The notes: generated from the letters alone by a model not told the origin. Positions 26,004-34,455 are shown, counted from the first letter of the stretch. The stretch: 64,000 nt of DNA from Fischerella sp. CENA71 (GCA_024239075.1 JANBVI010000020.1:1-64000); one strand, 5' to 3'. Program-made: numbers and translations.

Positions 26004-27197
26004 CTAAGAACAAACTACTCGAAAACCGAATTCCTTTTTAGGAACACTTGGATTTCCACAAAAGCGAGATGATGAACGGCACAAATTAGGAGGAGAATCC
26101 CAAGAACCACCGCGCAAAATTCGATATTCCTCATTTCCATCATTTAGCCATACACTACCATCTGATGGTGCGCCTAGATAATCTTCGTGTTCGTAGTCAG
26201 CACACCATTCCCAGACTAACCCATGCATATCACATAGTCCAAATTCATTAGCAACAAACCTACCAACCTCGGTTGTCTGTTGGCGGTAGTTTCCGCAATA
26301 ATTAGCTAAATTTGTTGTGATTGTTTTGCCAAAATAAAATGGAGTTGAAGTTCTGGCGCGACAAGCATATTCCCATTCAGATTCACTCGGTAAACGATAT
26401 TTTCGTCCTGTTTTCAGGGAAAGTCGCTGACAAAATTCCTGTGCATCATACCAAGAAACTCGCTCTACAGGTAAGTCGTTTCCTTTGAAATAAGATGGAT
26501 CAGGGTTGAGATCGCAATTGATTTTTGGGAAGTTTGCAACTATTTTCCACTGTGCCTGAGTGATAGGATATTTACCTATAAAGAAAGATTTTATATTGAC
26601 TATATGTTGGGGACGTTCATCTTCTTGGGATACTTCTTCATCTTTCGATGCTCCCATTGAAAATTTTCCACCTGGAATAGAAACCATTTCTAGGACAACA
26701 CCATTACCCAAATTTTCGATAAAATATTCAGCCTGTTTAACATAACGCTTATTTTCTCTTCCTTTTACATCTACAGTCACCACTTCAAACTCAAAAGTTG
26801 CGATCACTGGTTTAGGTGGAGATGGAAATAGTTGCGTTTCTGAATTGCTTGTCGCTACAAAACTTTTATCTGTAGACTGAGATGATAAATTAGATGGGAA
26901 AAATATTTGGGAATTTTGCTGAGGTAATTTTTCTATAGCAATGCTGCGAACTAATTCCGACCATAATTCTTGAATTATAGCTTTGATGGTTTCAGCATCA
27001 GCACCCTGGTAAATGCGATCGCCAATATGAAATTCTCCTCCGTTTACCTGTCCAATATTGACAATATTCTTACCTAGCTGCACCAAATCGTCGTTACCAG
27101 CATTAAGTAACTGACGCAAAGATAAAATATCCGCTTCAGTGTGTTCATGTCTGGAAACACGATCCAAAATACAACTTATTTCATCCTCAATCGCCAT
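26004..27197 (-). CDS. EAD-type N-terminal domain fused to a non-catalytic FGE-sulfatase-like domain
   Basis: The protein has 397 residues. Residues 1-75 form a small helical-plus-motif domain ending VNIGQVNGGEFHIGDRIYQG and ADAETIKAIIQEL. This arrangement recurs at the N-terminus of cyanobacterial conflict-system proteins with NACHT, caspase or FGE domains and is described as an effector-associated domain. After a linker, residues ~155-397 form an FGE-sulfatase/SUMF1 domain: MVSIPGGKFSMGASKDE, YPITQAQWKIV, LPSESEWEYACRAR, CDMHGLVWEWC, RILRGGSWDSPPNLCRSSSR. The C-x4-C catalytic pair of true FGE is replaced by WDSPPNL, so formylglycine synthesis is not expected; a lectin- or binding-type role is likelier. 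It is the last gene of a three-gene minus-strand operon, converging on the helicase gene 23 bases away. Confidence 0.85.
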   Translation of the reverse strand: MAIEDEISCILDRVSRHEHTEADILSLRQLLNAGNDDLVQLGKNIVNIGQVNGGEFHIGDRIYQGADAETIKAIIQELWSELVRSIAIEKLPQQNSQIFFPSNLSSQSTDKSFVATSNSETQLFPSPPKPVIATFEFEVVTVDVKGRENKRYVKQAEYFIENLGNGVVLEMVSIPGGKFSMGASKDEEVSQEDERPQHIVNIKSFFIGKYPITQAQWKIVANFPKINCDLNPDPSYFKGNDLPVERVSWYDAQEFCQRLSLKTGRKYRLPSESEWEYACRARTSTPFYFGKTITTNLANYCGNYRQQTTEVGRFVANEFGLCDMHGLVWEWCADYEHEDYLGAPSDGSVWLNDGNEEYRILRGGSWDSPPNLCRSSSRFCGNPSVPKKEFGFRVVCS

Positions 27198-27224
27198 TTA
27201 TGATTATGCTATAAGTTTCAAAGT

Positions 27225-27854
27225 TTAATTTTTATTAATAACATCACCAATATGGAAATTTTGAACATCACGCACTTCATTAATATTAGTAATAAACTTC
27301 CCATACTGATTTATTGTGTCAGCAATTTTATTAATCTTCTGAATCGCTTGAAGCTGAACTTCCTCCCATCCCTTACTCGGTAAACCTTTACCGCCTCTAA
27401 GTTTAGCAATCACAAAATCTCCTGCATCCATATCGAAATGAGGAATTTGTTCTGCATTATGTAACCGTGATGCAGTTTCAGGTACAGCTTTGCTCAGGTG
27501 ATTCATTAAATTAGAAACCTTCACTTCTGTATCACCAGGTTTATTAGCTGCACCTTGCAAAGCTTCCAGAAAATGATATGTGTAAATACTGTTTGATTCA
27601 TCTTTGATCCAAGATTTTTGTTCTCCTTCTGATGATGTAAAAACAACTCTACCTTTACCTTGTCGTGTTGCTTCCTGATTATTCAGCACTCGGATATGTT
27701 CTTGATGATCAGGATACGCACATAATTCAGGATCAATTAAAGCAGCATATATTGCTTGAGTATCTTTGACTGTCACTGGCAAAGATAACTTACTATAAGC
27801 AGATTCACCAACGCCAATTAATAAAGCATAACCCTGAGTAAATTTATCATTCAT
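27225..27854 (-). CDS. Caspase-like (peptidase C14) protein lacking its catalytic centre
   Basis: The protein has 209 residues. It opens like a bacterial caspase homologue (GYALLIGVGESAYSKLSLPV, then VKDTQAIYAALIDPELCAYP and HIRVLNNQEATRQ) and from about residue 67 continues directly with the late part of the fold (GKGRVVFTSSEGEQKSWI, SIYTYHFLEALQGAA, PHFDMDAGDFVIAK). The intervening ~110 residues that normally hold the histidine (SGHG) and the cysteine (D-x-C-H) are absent, with no frameshift at the junction. A protease activity is therefore excluded unless the deletion is recent and the gene dead. The C-terminal tail (NINEVRDVQNFHIGDVINKN) repeats the FHIGD motif of the EAD-type domain. It lies between its operon partners with 48- and 27-base spacers. 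Confidence 0.8.
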   Translation of the reverse strand: MNDKFTQGYALLIGVGESAYSKLSLPVTVKDTQAIYAALIDPELCAYPDHQEHIRVLNNQEATRQGKGRVVFTSSEGEQKSWIKDESNSIYTYHFLEALQGAANKPGDTEVKVSNLMNHLSKAVPETASRLHNAEQIPHFDMDAGDFVIAKLRGGKGLPSKGWEEVQLQAIQKINKIADTINQYGKFITNINEVRDVQNFHIGDVINKN

Positions 27855-27902
27855 TGATATTTAACCTCAATACCATCAACTAGTTACTATTAAACTAATT
27901 AC

Positions 27903-28835
27903 TTACTCTTCATATCTACTAACACGGAAAATCACATAGTTATAAGGCAGGGTAGCAGAATAATCTTCCTTTGTGACGATCGCACCCATATCTGGTTTAT
28001 AAACCCACTCACTCCAGTTAATCGCGGTTTCATCAGGAACCTGGACAGCGATATAATTACCTTCTGCTAAGGAAACTCCCATAGGCGCTTGGTCAAAATC
28101 GAGACCAAGGTAAAACTTTTGTACAGCGACATTTTCGTGACGTTGCGCTAGTAACTTGACAACACCTAAAGTAATTTCCGTAAACGGTGCGATCGCAGGC
28201 TGTGCAGTTGTTAAAAGTTTGAGTCCACTTTGAAATGGTGAAGATTCTAAAGCACCCAACAATGCTTGATCTTCTTCATTTTTGACATTTACCGTCGAAC
28301 ATTCAAAAGCGACTCCTTGTGAACTTACATTCAAACCGATAAAAACAGGATAACCAGCAACACCTGCTGAGTGTCCTTCTCTGACTCGGTAGGTTTGGCT
28401 GAAGCTAATTGATTCTTGGATTTCAGCTACTTGGTTACGTGCTGCAAAAGTCACCAAGACATTGTGTGTTCCACCCCCAGGATACTTTTCAATATGCAAG
28501 CGATCTAGCCGAATATTAATCCGGCTTTTTTTAAGAGTCCGATCCGGTTCAATTGCACCCGCATGTTGAATAATTTGCGGCTGATCAAAACTTGATTTCC
28601 GTAAGCCGATATAGCCAAATTGATGAGTTCCATACAGCCACGGTTGATCTTGAAAGATATTCAAAGCTTCTAAAATTCCTTTGCCTCCCCTTGTGGCTGT
28701 TGTATCATCACTAACATCAACCACATAATCAGGGTCTTGCATTTGTTTCAGCTTTGCAGCTATTTGCTCCGAATCTTCGTACTCACCAATGGCTTTGATA
28801 TCTCTAAATAGACTAATAATTTCTTCAGTTGGCAT
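27903..28835 (-). CDS. Unrecognised 310-residue protein, first gene of the caspase/EAD operon
   Basis: I do not recognise this protein. It starts with a short helical segment (EEIISLFRDIKAIG). A Gly-containing stretch follows (TTATRGGKGILEALNIFQD), then a beta-rich region of about 220 residues without membrane spans or a signal peptide (for example INIRLDRLHIEKYPGGGTHN, VLVTFAARNQVAEI, YPVFIGLNVSSQGVAFEC). Its length and completeness argue for a functional gene. It leads the operon that continues with the caspase-like and EAD-FGE genes, so it is presumably part of the same system, perhaps as its sensor or effector; this rests on context only. The promoter must lie in 28836-29056, divergent from the DUF433 gene. 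Confidence 0.75.
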   Translation of the reverse strand: MPTEEIISLFRDIKAIGEYEDSEQIAAKLKQMQDPDYVVDVSDDTTATRGGKGILEALNIFQDQPWLYGTHQFGYIGLRKSSFDQPQIIQHAGAIEPDRTLKKSRINIRLDRLHIEKYPGGGTHNVLVTFAARNQVAEIQESISFSQTYRVREGHSAGVAGYPVFIGLNVSSQGVAFECSTVNVKNEEDQALLGALESSPFQSGLKLLTTAQPAIAPFTEITLGVVKLLAQRHENVAVQKFYLGLDFDQAPMGVSLAEGNYIAVQVPDETAINWSEWVYKPDMGAIVTKEDYSATLPYNYVIFRVSRYEE

Positions 28836-29056
28836 CCTGACCCCCTACCTGCTCATCAAAAAAGGATACTCCTGTAAATGTACAGATACATACAAAATAA
28901 CTTTGATGTTTTACGGTTATTTAAAGAATTTCTGCGGTTTTATTAATCCAAGCAGCTTAAATCCCTATAGTTACTGAAATTACTATACTTTTCTTGTGCT
29001 TAATTCTAGTCCTAGCCCACTATGATTAATATAGGCATATTATTAGCTGCTGTAAA

Positions 29057-29776
29057 ATGACCACTATTGACCAAAAGCCTGATTTACGCAACATCCCAAG
29101 TTACTCAATTTCTGAGTCAGCACGCTATCTGCTGATTCCAGTAGGTACGTTGCGCTCGTGGCTTCATGGTCGTTTTTACCCTACAGGAGAAGGTAAGCGA
29201 TTCTTTAAACCATTGATTGAGCTTCCTAACCCAGTGATACCACAGCTTTCATTTACTAATCTGGTAGAAGCTCATGTACTGCGGGTCATTCGTAAGGATC
29301 ATCAAATTCGCCTAGATAGAGTTCGTACAGCCTTAGACTATATTGACCATCAATTCAACGTGCCTCATCCTTTGGCTCGGATTGAATTTCAAACAGATGG
29401 AGTGGATTTATTTGTTGAATCTGTGGGAAAGTTGATAAATGCTTCAATGCCAGGTCAACTAGCAATGCGGGAAGCACTAAAAAACTTGCTTAAGAGAATT
29501 GAAGTGGATGAAAGTGGAGCAGCAATTAAACTTTTTCCGTTGACACGACTAACTGAAAATTTGACGGAAAAAGAATCTCCTAAAACCTTAGTGATTGACC
29601 CTAGAATTTCCTTTGGTCGTCCAGTATTAATTGGAACGGGAATCCCAACAGCAATTTTGGCAGAGCGATACAAAGCTGGTGAGTCGATAGATAATTTGGC
29701 TGATGATTATGGTTGTGATCGCCTCCAGGTTGAAGAAGCTATTCGATGTGAATTGTCTCTGTCTCAAGCAGCGTGA
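29057..29776 (+). CDS. DUF433 antitoxin-like protein with N-terminal DNA-binding domain
   Basis: The protein has 239 residues. The N-terminal ~70 residues (YSISESARYLLIPVGTLRSW, then FFKPLIELP and LSFTNLVEAHVLRVIR) look like a MerR/winged-helix reader of the type fused to DUF433. The C-terminal ~60 residues hold DUF433 proper: VIDPRISFGRPVLIGTGIPT, AILAERYKAGESIDNLADDY and VEEAIRCEL, a helix-turn-helix fold used by VapB-like antitoxins. The downstream PIN-like gene overlaps by four bases (GTGA), a typical antitoxin-toxin arrangement. It probably binds the toxin and autoregulates the pair. Confidence 0.82.
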   Translation: MTTIDQKPDLRNIPSYSISESARYLLIPVGTLRSWLHGRFYPTGEGKRFFKPLIELPNPVIPQLSFTNLVEAHVLRVIRKDHQIRLDRVRTALDYIDHQFNVPHPLARIEFQTDGVDLFVESVGKLINASMPGQLAMREALKNLLKRIEVDESGAAIKLFPLTRLTENLTEKESPKTLVIDPRISFGRPVLIGTGIPTAILAERYKAGESIDNLADDYGCDRLQVEEAIRCELSLSQAA

Positions 29777-30207
29777 ATAAAGTAGAAAAGCCGACTTTCT
29801 TTATTGACAGAGCTTTAGGAAAGAAATATGTTGCGGATGCTTTGCGTAGTGTAGGTGTAACCGTGGAAGTTCATGCAGACCACTTTTCGCCTGATGCACC
29901 AGATACAGAATGGTTATCAGAAGCAAGTTGCAGAGGCTGGTTGATTCTCACGAAAGATGATGAAATTGGGCGTAATTTTCTAGAGCAAATGGCGATCGCC
30001 AGTTCAAATGCTAAAGTTTTTGTACTCTCTCTACGAAATTTGACTGGAGAAGAAATGGCAGACATTTTCGTACAGGCTGTTGAACGAATGGAAAAGTTTG
30101 CCCAAAGTAATCAAGCACCATTCATTGCCAAAATCTACAAATATGGCAAGGTCAGAGTTTGGAAAAATCACACTCAATTGCTCAAGATACTAAAAACTAC
30201 TACTTGA
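29773..30207 (+). CDS. DUF5615 PIN-like toxin
   Basis: This 144-residue protein starts with GTG inside the stop of the antitoxin gene (GTGA). The sequence FFIDRALGKKYVADALRSVG, then WLSEASCRGWLILTKDDEIG and VFVLSLRNLTGEEMAD follows the DUF5615/Mut7-C-like PIN pattern: an N-terminal Asp (here in FIDRALG) and a T-K/R-D-x-D/E motif with acidic residues for metal binding. Such proteins are RNase toxins paired with DUF433 proteins. The C-terminal 30 residues (PFIAKIYKYGKVRVWKN) are conserved in full-length members. The stretch after it (30208-30314) has a short frame of unknown origin but no gene I can support. Confidence 0.82.
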   Translation: MNKVEKPTFFIDRALGKKYVADALRSVGVTVEVHADHFSPDAPDTEWLSEASCRGWLILTKDDEIGRNFLEQMAIASSNAKVFVLSLRNLTGEEMADIFVQAVERMEKFAQSNQAPFIAKIYKYGKVRVWKNHTQLLKILKTTT

Positions 30208-30314
30208 GGATCAGCAAGCTCGATTTGTTAAGGCAAAGGAACTGGAAGATCCTAATAATCCTATTAAACAGGCGATATTCCCCACATGAATCAAAAAAAA
30301 AGCGACGCCAAATC

Positions 30315-31034
30315 TCACCAATCTACGGGTAAACCTAACTTTTCCAAAGTATCAGTTTCATTTAATAATGAGTGAATATCACTATCTATATGAATACGTC
30401 CTCTAGAAAGCACTAAAGCACGTTGAGTGACTTTTCCTAACCAATGCAAATCGTGAGACGCGATTAACATCACCTTACCTTGCCACTTTAATAACATTTG
30501 AGCAAAGTGACGCCGCCATGCAGGATCAAGACCATTGGTTGGTTCGTCCAAAATTAATATATCTGGTTCCAATGCTAGAATTGCAGCCAGAGCAGCAAGA
30601 CGTCTTTGCCCTCCTGACAGCTCGTGAGCAGAACGATGAGCATAAGCTTCTAAACCAAAATCAGCTAATAAATTTCTCGCTTTATCAATAGCGATCGCAG
30701 GTGAGACACCGTAGTTACGCGGTCCAAAGGTAATATCTTCAAGTATGGTAGGCATAAATAGTTGATCGTTAGCATCTTGAAAACCAAAACCAATTTGACG
30801 CCGTACTTGAGGTAAAGTTTTGGGTTCTAGGGGAATATTATTAATCCAAATCTTCCCCGCTTGGGGTTCTTTTAAACCGATTAAATTCTCAAGCAAAGTA
30901 CTTTTACCCGAACCAGTCGGCCCCATTAGTGCAACGCGATCGCCTGCATTTAAACTAAAAGAAATTTCTCGTAAAACTGGCTCATGACTGGAATAGGCAT
31001 AAACTAGGTTTTGAACCACAAGAGCTTGTGACAT
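30315..31034 (-). CDS. Energy-coupling-type ABC transporter ATP-binding protein
   Basis: The protein has 239 residues from ATG 31034. The frame is open to 31154, but those extra 40 codons are translated low-complexity repeat and are not used here. Walker A is GPTGSGKSTLLENLIG, the Q-loop FGFQDANDQLFMPTI, the signature LSGGQRRLAALAAILALEPD with Walker B ILILDEPTNGLDP, and the H-loop ASHDLHWL. The sequence FQDANDQLF is typical of CbiO/EcfA ATPases of cobalt, nickel or vitamin uptake systems. No membrane partner (CbiQ/CbiM/S-component) lies next to it in the window, so the substrate is open. Confidence 0.87.
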   Translation of the reverse strand: MSQALVVQNLVYAYSSHEPVLREISFSLNAGDRVALMGPTGSGKSTLLENLIGLKEPQAGKIWINNIPLEPKTLPQVRRQIGFGFQDANDQLFMPTILEDITFGPRNYGVSPAIAIDKARNLLADFGLEAYAHRSAHELSGGQRRLAALAAILALEPDILILDEPTNGLDPAWRRHFAQMLLKWQGKVMLIASHDLHWLGKVTQRALVLSRGRIHIDSDIHSLLNETDTLEKLGLPVDW

Positions 31035-31063
31035 TTTTTGGTTAGTATTTAAGGGAACGGGGA

Positions 31064-31160
31064 TCGGGGAATGGCGAAAGGGGACAAGGGAGACAAGGAG
31101 CAGGGAGCAGGGAGATGGGAGACAAAGGAGAATAACCAATGCCCAATGTCCCATGCCCCA
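31064..31160. repeat. G-rich and GGGAGA-type intergenic repeat
   Basis: Purine-rich short repeats such as GGGGATCGGGGA, AAGGGAGACAAGGAGCAGGG and CCAATGCCCAATGTCCCATG fill the space between the antiporter and the ABC ATPase genes. They belong to the same family as those at 37252-37470 and 38041-38200 and create a spurious N-terminal extension of the ATPase frame. Confidence 0.7.
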
Positions 31161-31161
31161 A

Positions 31162-33300
31162 TTAAGTTACAGGAATAGGACTAGGAACACCGACTGGTAA
31201 AGTTACTGATTGAGTACGTTGTGGTGGTTCTCCCAGCATGACAATAGAACAAGTCAGTTGTCTCACCAACAGAGTTGTAACATCGCTAATCGCTAATCCA
31301 CCGGGACTAGTACGATTACGTACGAAAGGTAAGACAACCAAATCATATAATCGTGCTGCCTGTAAAATTGCTTGAGCAACATTTTCGTGAGCGATAATTT
31401 GAATTTCTGGAGGATTAGCTGAAGATATATTTGATACCATCTGAGAGAGTTGCGCTCGCCTAGATGCGATTTTGCTAGAACTAGTACGGCGTTCACAGAC
31501 ACTCAATACAGTTACTTGTGTTTGATTTGCTTCTGCAAGCATTTGAGCAAACTGTATAGATTGCAACGTTGGTGTCAGGAAACTTTCTATCGGTACTAAG
31601 ATCCTCTGAATATTTCTTGGTGATTCTACCAAACGAGTTACAGCTACTGGACAGTGAGATGCCCATAAAACATTATCAATGACATTTCCAAACAAACGCG
31701 CTCTCAATCCAGTGCGCTTACCCCAACCCATCAAAATTAAATCAGCTTTTTGTTCACGTGCAGCCCTGCTAATTCCTGGGGCAAAAGCATCATCAATTCG
31801 CAGTAGTGGTTCTGCTTCCACACCCAAAGCACGACTTAGACTTGTAGCTTTTAACAGTAACCGTTCGCTGCGTTCCAAAGAAGTATCTAATTGAGGAGCA
31901 TCCATATGAGCCGCAGCTGTAGCGATCGCTAATGGTATGATTTTGCCATGAGCCTGACGCGCCAATAAAGTTGCCATTTCAATTAAATATTGCTGTGTTT
32001 GAGGATTGTAAATTGGCACAACTATAGTAAAAGGGCTGCTGTTTCTTTTTCTAGAATCGAGCTGAGGCGAACTAGTCAATGTTTGTTCTTTGACAGCTGA
32101 AGCAGTTAAACCAACAGCAAACCGACTAGTCATTAATGAGCCTATAGTTGAAGTCACCAGCATCAAGACAATGACGCTGTTGAATAATGTCGGTGAGAGT
32201 AACCCATTTTCATAACCTACTACAGCTATGGCCAATGCCACACCCACTTGGGGTAATGACAGTGACCACATGGTTAACGTTTCTTGCCAATTGTAATGAT
32301 AAAGTAGCTTTGCTCCCAAAGCAGCCAGAAATTTGCTGACAAATAAACCTACTATTAATAAAAGTGTGAATTGAAGTGTGTTCACACTACCAATAAAAGC
32401 CGGAATATCGATAAGGAAACCCAAATGAACAAAGAAAATGGGAATAAATAATATACTGCCAACAAAAACAATCTTTTCTTTAACTGGGCCTTCCCCAACA
32501 ACTTCATTTACTACCAAACCAGCTAAAAAGGCCGCAACAATTTTTTCTATTCCGATCAATTGGCCACCAAAAGCAACCAGAAAAACAGACAACAACACAA
32601 ATAAAAGCTGATTTCCTTCCTCATTTCCTGAACGACGAAAGAATTCTTTCCCCACCCAATTGCAGCTAATCAAAACAAAGATAGTGTAGAGAATGAGTGA
32701 GTTAAAAAAAGGAATAACTTGCCAAAAACTCAAATAATTAGTGTTTGCAGCCAAAGATAAAGTAAATACCAATAATGCGCCTAAATTGGTGATCACTGTA
32801 GCACCAATAGTTGTCCTGACTGCTGTGTTGTTTGTGACTCTTAAACCATTAATCAGAGGATAGGCTAAAAGGGTGTGGGATGCGACTATCGAGCCAATGA
32901 ATACAGAAACATTCCAGCCATAGCCAAAATTTCGACCTAACAACACTCCTAGCACTAAAGGTATACTGAAGGTCAAGCTGCCAAAGCTAAAAGCCTGAAT
33001 TTTCTGGCGGCGAAACTGTTCTAGGTCGAATTCTAAACCCGCAACAAACATCAAGTAAATCAACCCGATGTCTGTAAGTAAACTCATAGTTGGTGTTTGT
33101 GTAGGAAATAAATTCCAACCATAACGACCAAGTACTACCCCTGATAGTACCAAACCTACTAAACCAGGTAGTCGTAGTCGCTCAAATATAATTGGTACAA
33201 CTAAGATGACTACCAGCAAAATGGCAAAGGGAATAATGGGTTCTTTGGCGAGAACTTGAGCAGTAGGTTCAACAGCAAGAACTTGTAACATTAGTTCCAT
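31162..33300 (-). CDS. CPA2-family cation:proton antiporter with C-terminal Usp domain
   Basis: The protein has 712 residues from ATG 33300 (a TTG at 33336 would extend it by 12). The first ~400 residues are a Kef/NapA-type antiporter with about 12-13 membrane helices: PGLVGLVLSGVVLGRYGWN, DIGLIYLMFVAGLEFDLEQF, GSIVASHTLLAYPLI and VGVALAIAVVGYENGLL. The cytoplasmic part (~410-690) contains universal stress protein-like repeats (FTIVVPIYNPQTQQYLIEMA; ADLILMGWGKRTGLRARLFG; DNVLWASHCPVAVTRLV), which may sense nucleotides. It exchanges Na+ or K+ for protons at the plasma or thylakoid membrane. The ABC ATPase gene downstream is co-directional but separated by repeats. Confidence 0.88.
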   Translation of the reverse strand: MELMLQVLAVEPTAQVLAKEPIIPFAILLVVILVVPIIFERLRLPGLVGLVLSGVVLGRYGWNLFPTQTPTMSLLTDIGLIYLMFVAGLEFDLEQFRRQKIQAFSFGSLTFSIPLVLGVLLGRNFGYGWNVSVFIGSIVASHTLLAYPLINGLRVTNNTAVRTTIGATVITNLGALLVFTLSLAANTNYLSFWQVIPFFNSLILYTIFVLISCNWVGKEFFRRSGNEEGNQLLFVLLSVFLVAFGGQLIGIEKIVAAFLAGLVVNEVVGEGPVKEKIVFVGSILFIPIFFVHLGFLIDIPAFIGSVNTLQFTLLLIVGLFVSKFLAALGAKLLYHYNWQETLTMWSLSLPQVGVALAIAVVGYENGLLSPTLFNSVIVLMLVTSTIGSLMTSRFAVGLTASAVKEQTLTSSPQLDSRKRNSSPFTIVVPIYNPQTQQYLIEMATLLARQAHGKIIPLAIATAAAHMDAPQLDTSLERSERLLLKATSLSRALGVEAEPLLRIDDAFAPGISRAAREQKADLILMGWGKRTGLRARLFGNVIDNVLWASHCPVAVTRLVESPRNIQRILVPIESFLTPTLQSIQFAQMLAEANQTQVTVLSVCERRTSSSKIASRRAQLSQMVSNISSANPPEIQIIAHENVAQAILQAARLYDLVVLPFVRNRTSPGGLAISDVTTLLVRQLTCSIVMLGEPPQRTQSVTLPVGVPSPIPVT

Positions 33301-33513
33301 AGGTAGGAATAACAGGGGTGAGGATGAGACAGTCAACAGTTATCAGTTGTCGTTGGTCATTTGTCATTGGTAATTTGTGTATTTCCGCCGACTTACCTTA
33401 TTTTCTTTACTGGTCACTGAATAACTGATCACTAAGTAACTGATAAAAGTTTACTCAGACTATAAATACAAAAATTGTACAAGCGTTAACTAAGCTAATG
33501 ATTGGAAAACTAC

Positions 33514-34170
33514 CTATGGGTGGATTTGGCTCAAAATAAACCGTAGGCGATCATAGTCGTCTTTAAGCAGTACACTTAGGGTACGTCCCGCTTGCACTAA
33601 CCATTGTCGGTCAGCTTTGCGTAACCAAAATACTTCCCGAATAGCTGCTGCGGTTAAAGAATCCACTGGTGCTCCATTTATAGAAAGTAGAGTCCGCAAA
33701 AAATCCAGTTGTTCCGTAAATTCAATAATTGCTTCTGCTTCACATCTATAAACTGGTTGGTGAATTTGTGGTGGACGTGGAGGTAAGTATTGATACAAGT
33801 TGTTTAGAGAATTCCGTCTCTCTGGTGCCACTGCAAAACCCACAATCGCAGCACGGAATTCTGTCTTGAGCATCGCAAATATCTGTGGTTGTTCTTCTCG
33901 CAACTCCTGTAACGACATTCCCAGAGCCACTGGTCTGTGTACAGAATCGATTGGCATAGTGGTGGCATAATATACCACGGCATAAACCTGGTTGCCCGAT
34001 TCCTCATCAATAGAACAAACCCAGCTGCCAAAAGGAGGCATAGGTGGAAAACTTAAGTCTTCTGGTTCTAAACACTGGGCTAAAAACTCGCATGTACTGG
34101 TTTCGATCACCTCTGCAAAATGATTAGGATGGCGATCGCCTCGATTAAATTGTGGCAGGGGAAGGCGCAT
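33514..34170 (-). CDS. HAS-barrel domain-containing protein
   Basis: The protein has about 218 residues from ATG 34170; a TTG at 34179 gives three more. The N-terminal half (FAEVIETSTCEFLAQCLEPE, PPFGSWVCSID, VYAVVYYATTMPIDS) is the HAS-barrel (HerA/ATP-synthase barrel) typical of cyanobacterial proteins of this length. The C-terminal half is helical. No ATPase domain is attached. The function is unknown; the barrel in HerA and F-ATPase helps assemble rings or contact partners. Upstream is ndhS in the same orientation. Confidence 0.75.
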   Translation of the reverse strand: MRLPLPQFNRGDRHPNHFAEVIETSTCEFLAQCLEPEDLSFPPMPPFGSWVCSIDEESGNQVYAVVYYATTMPIDSVHRPVALGMSLQELREEQPQIFAMLKTEFRAAIVGFAVAPERRNSLNNLYQYLPPRPPQIHQPVYRCEAEAIIEFTEQLDFLRTLLSINGAPVDSLTAAAIREVFWLRKADRQWLVQAGRTLSVLLKDDYDRLRFILSQIHP

Positions 34171-34257
34171 AATGGTCAACAGTCATTGATCATTTGTCAT
34201 TGGTCATTTGTCATTAGTTGTTTACAAAGGACAAACGACGAATGACAAAGGACTAAC
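34171..34257. repeat. Heptamer tandem repeats (TCATTTG/TCATTGG)
   Basis: Alternating TCATTTG and TCATTGG heptamers run from about 34185 to 34216, followed by complementary GACAAACGACGAATGACAAA. The space between the HAS-barrel gene and ndhS is filled by this short tandem repeat. The same type recurs at 34497-34584 and at 33338-33380. Confidence 0.75.
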
Positions 34258-34455
34258 TTATTTTGCTTTTTTACGTCCGGCGGTTGTTTCTACAGTCTCT
34301 AATTCCGAGAGACGAAAGGTAACTAATTTATCCCAGTTACCACCTTCAAACAGTACGGCTACCTTACCATCACTGACTCTCTGCACAAGTCCTTCATACC
34401 GATAATAGGTATCTGTTGGATTCTTGACACGAACAGTTGCTCCAGGCAAGATCAT
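34258..34455 (-). CDS. ndhS: NAD(P)H dehydrogenase-like complex subunit S
   Basis: NdhS forms part of the ferredoxin docking site of the cyanobacterial NDH-1 complex in cyclic electron flow and respiration. This 65-residue protein starts [20 protein letters not shown] and continues [20 protein letters not shown] and [13 protein letters not shown], the full SH3-like family pattern. Length and start are standard. The gene is monocistronic, flanked on both sides by heptamer repeats. Confidence 0.93.
   Translation of the reverse strand: MILPGATVRVKNPTDTYYRYEGLVQRVSDGKVAVLFEGGNWDKLVTFRLSELETVETTAGRKKAK

Noticed and set aside
30208-30296. Short plus-strand fragment (KAKELEDPNNPIKQAI) after the DUF5615 gene
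   Set aside because: Looks faintly coding but is too short and has no start or family; could be a relic, not supported enough to annotate.
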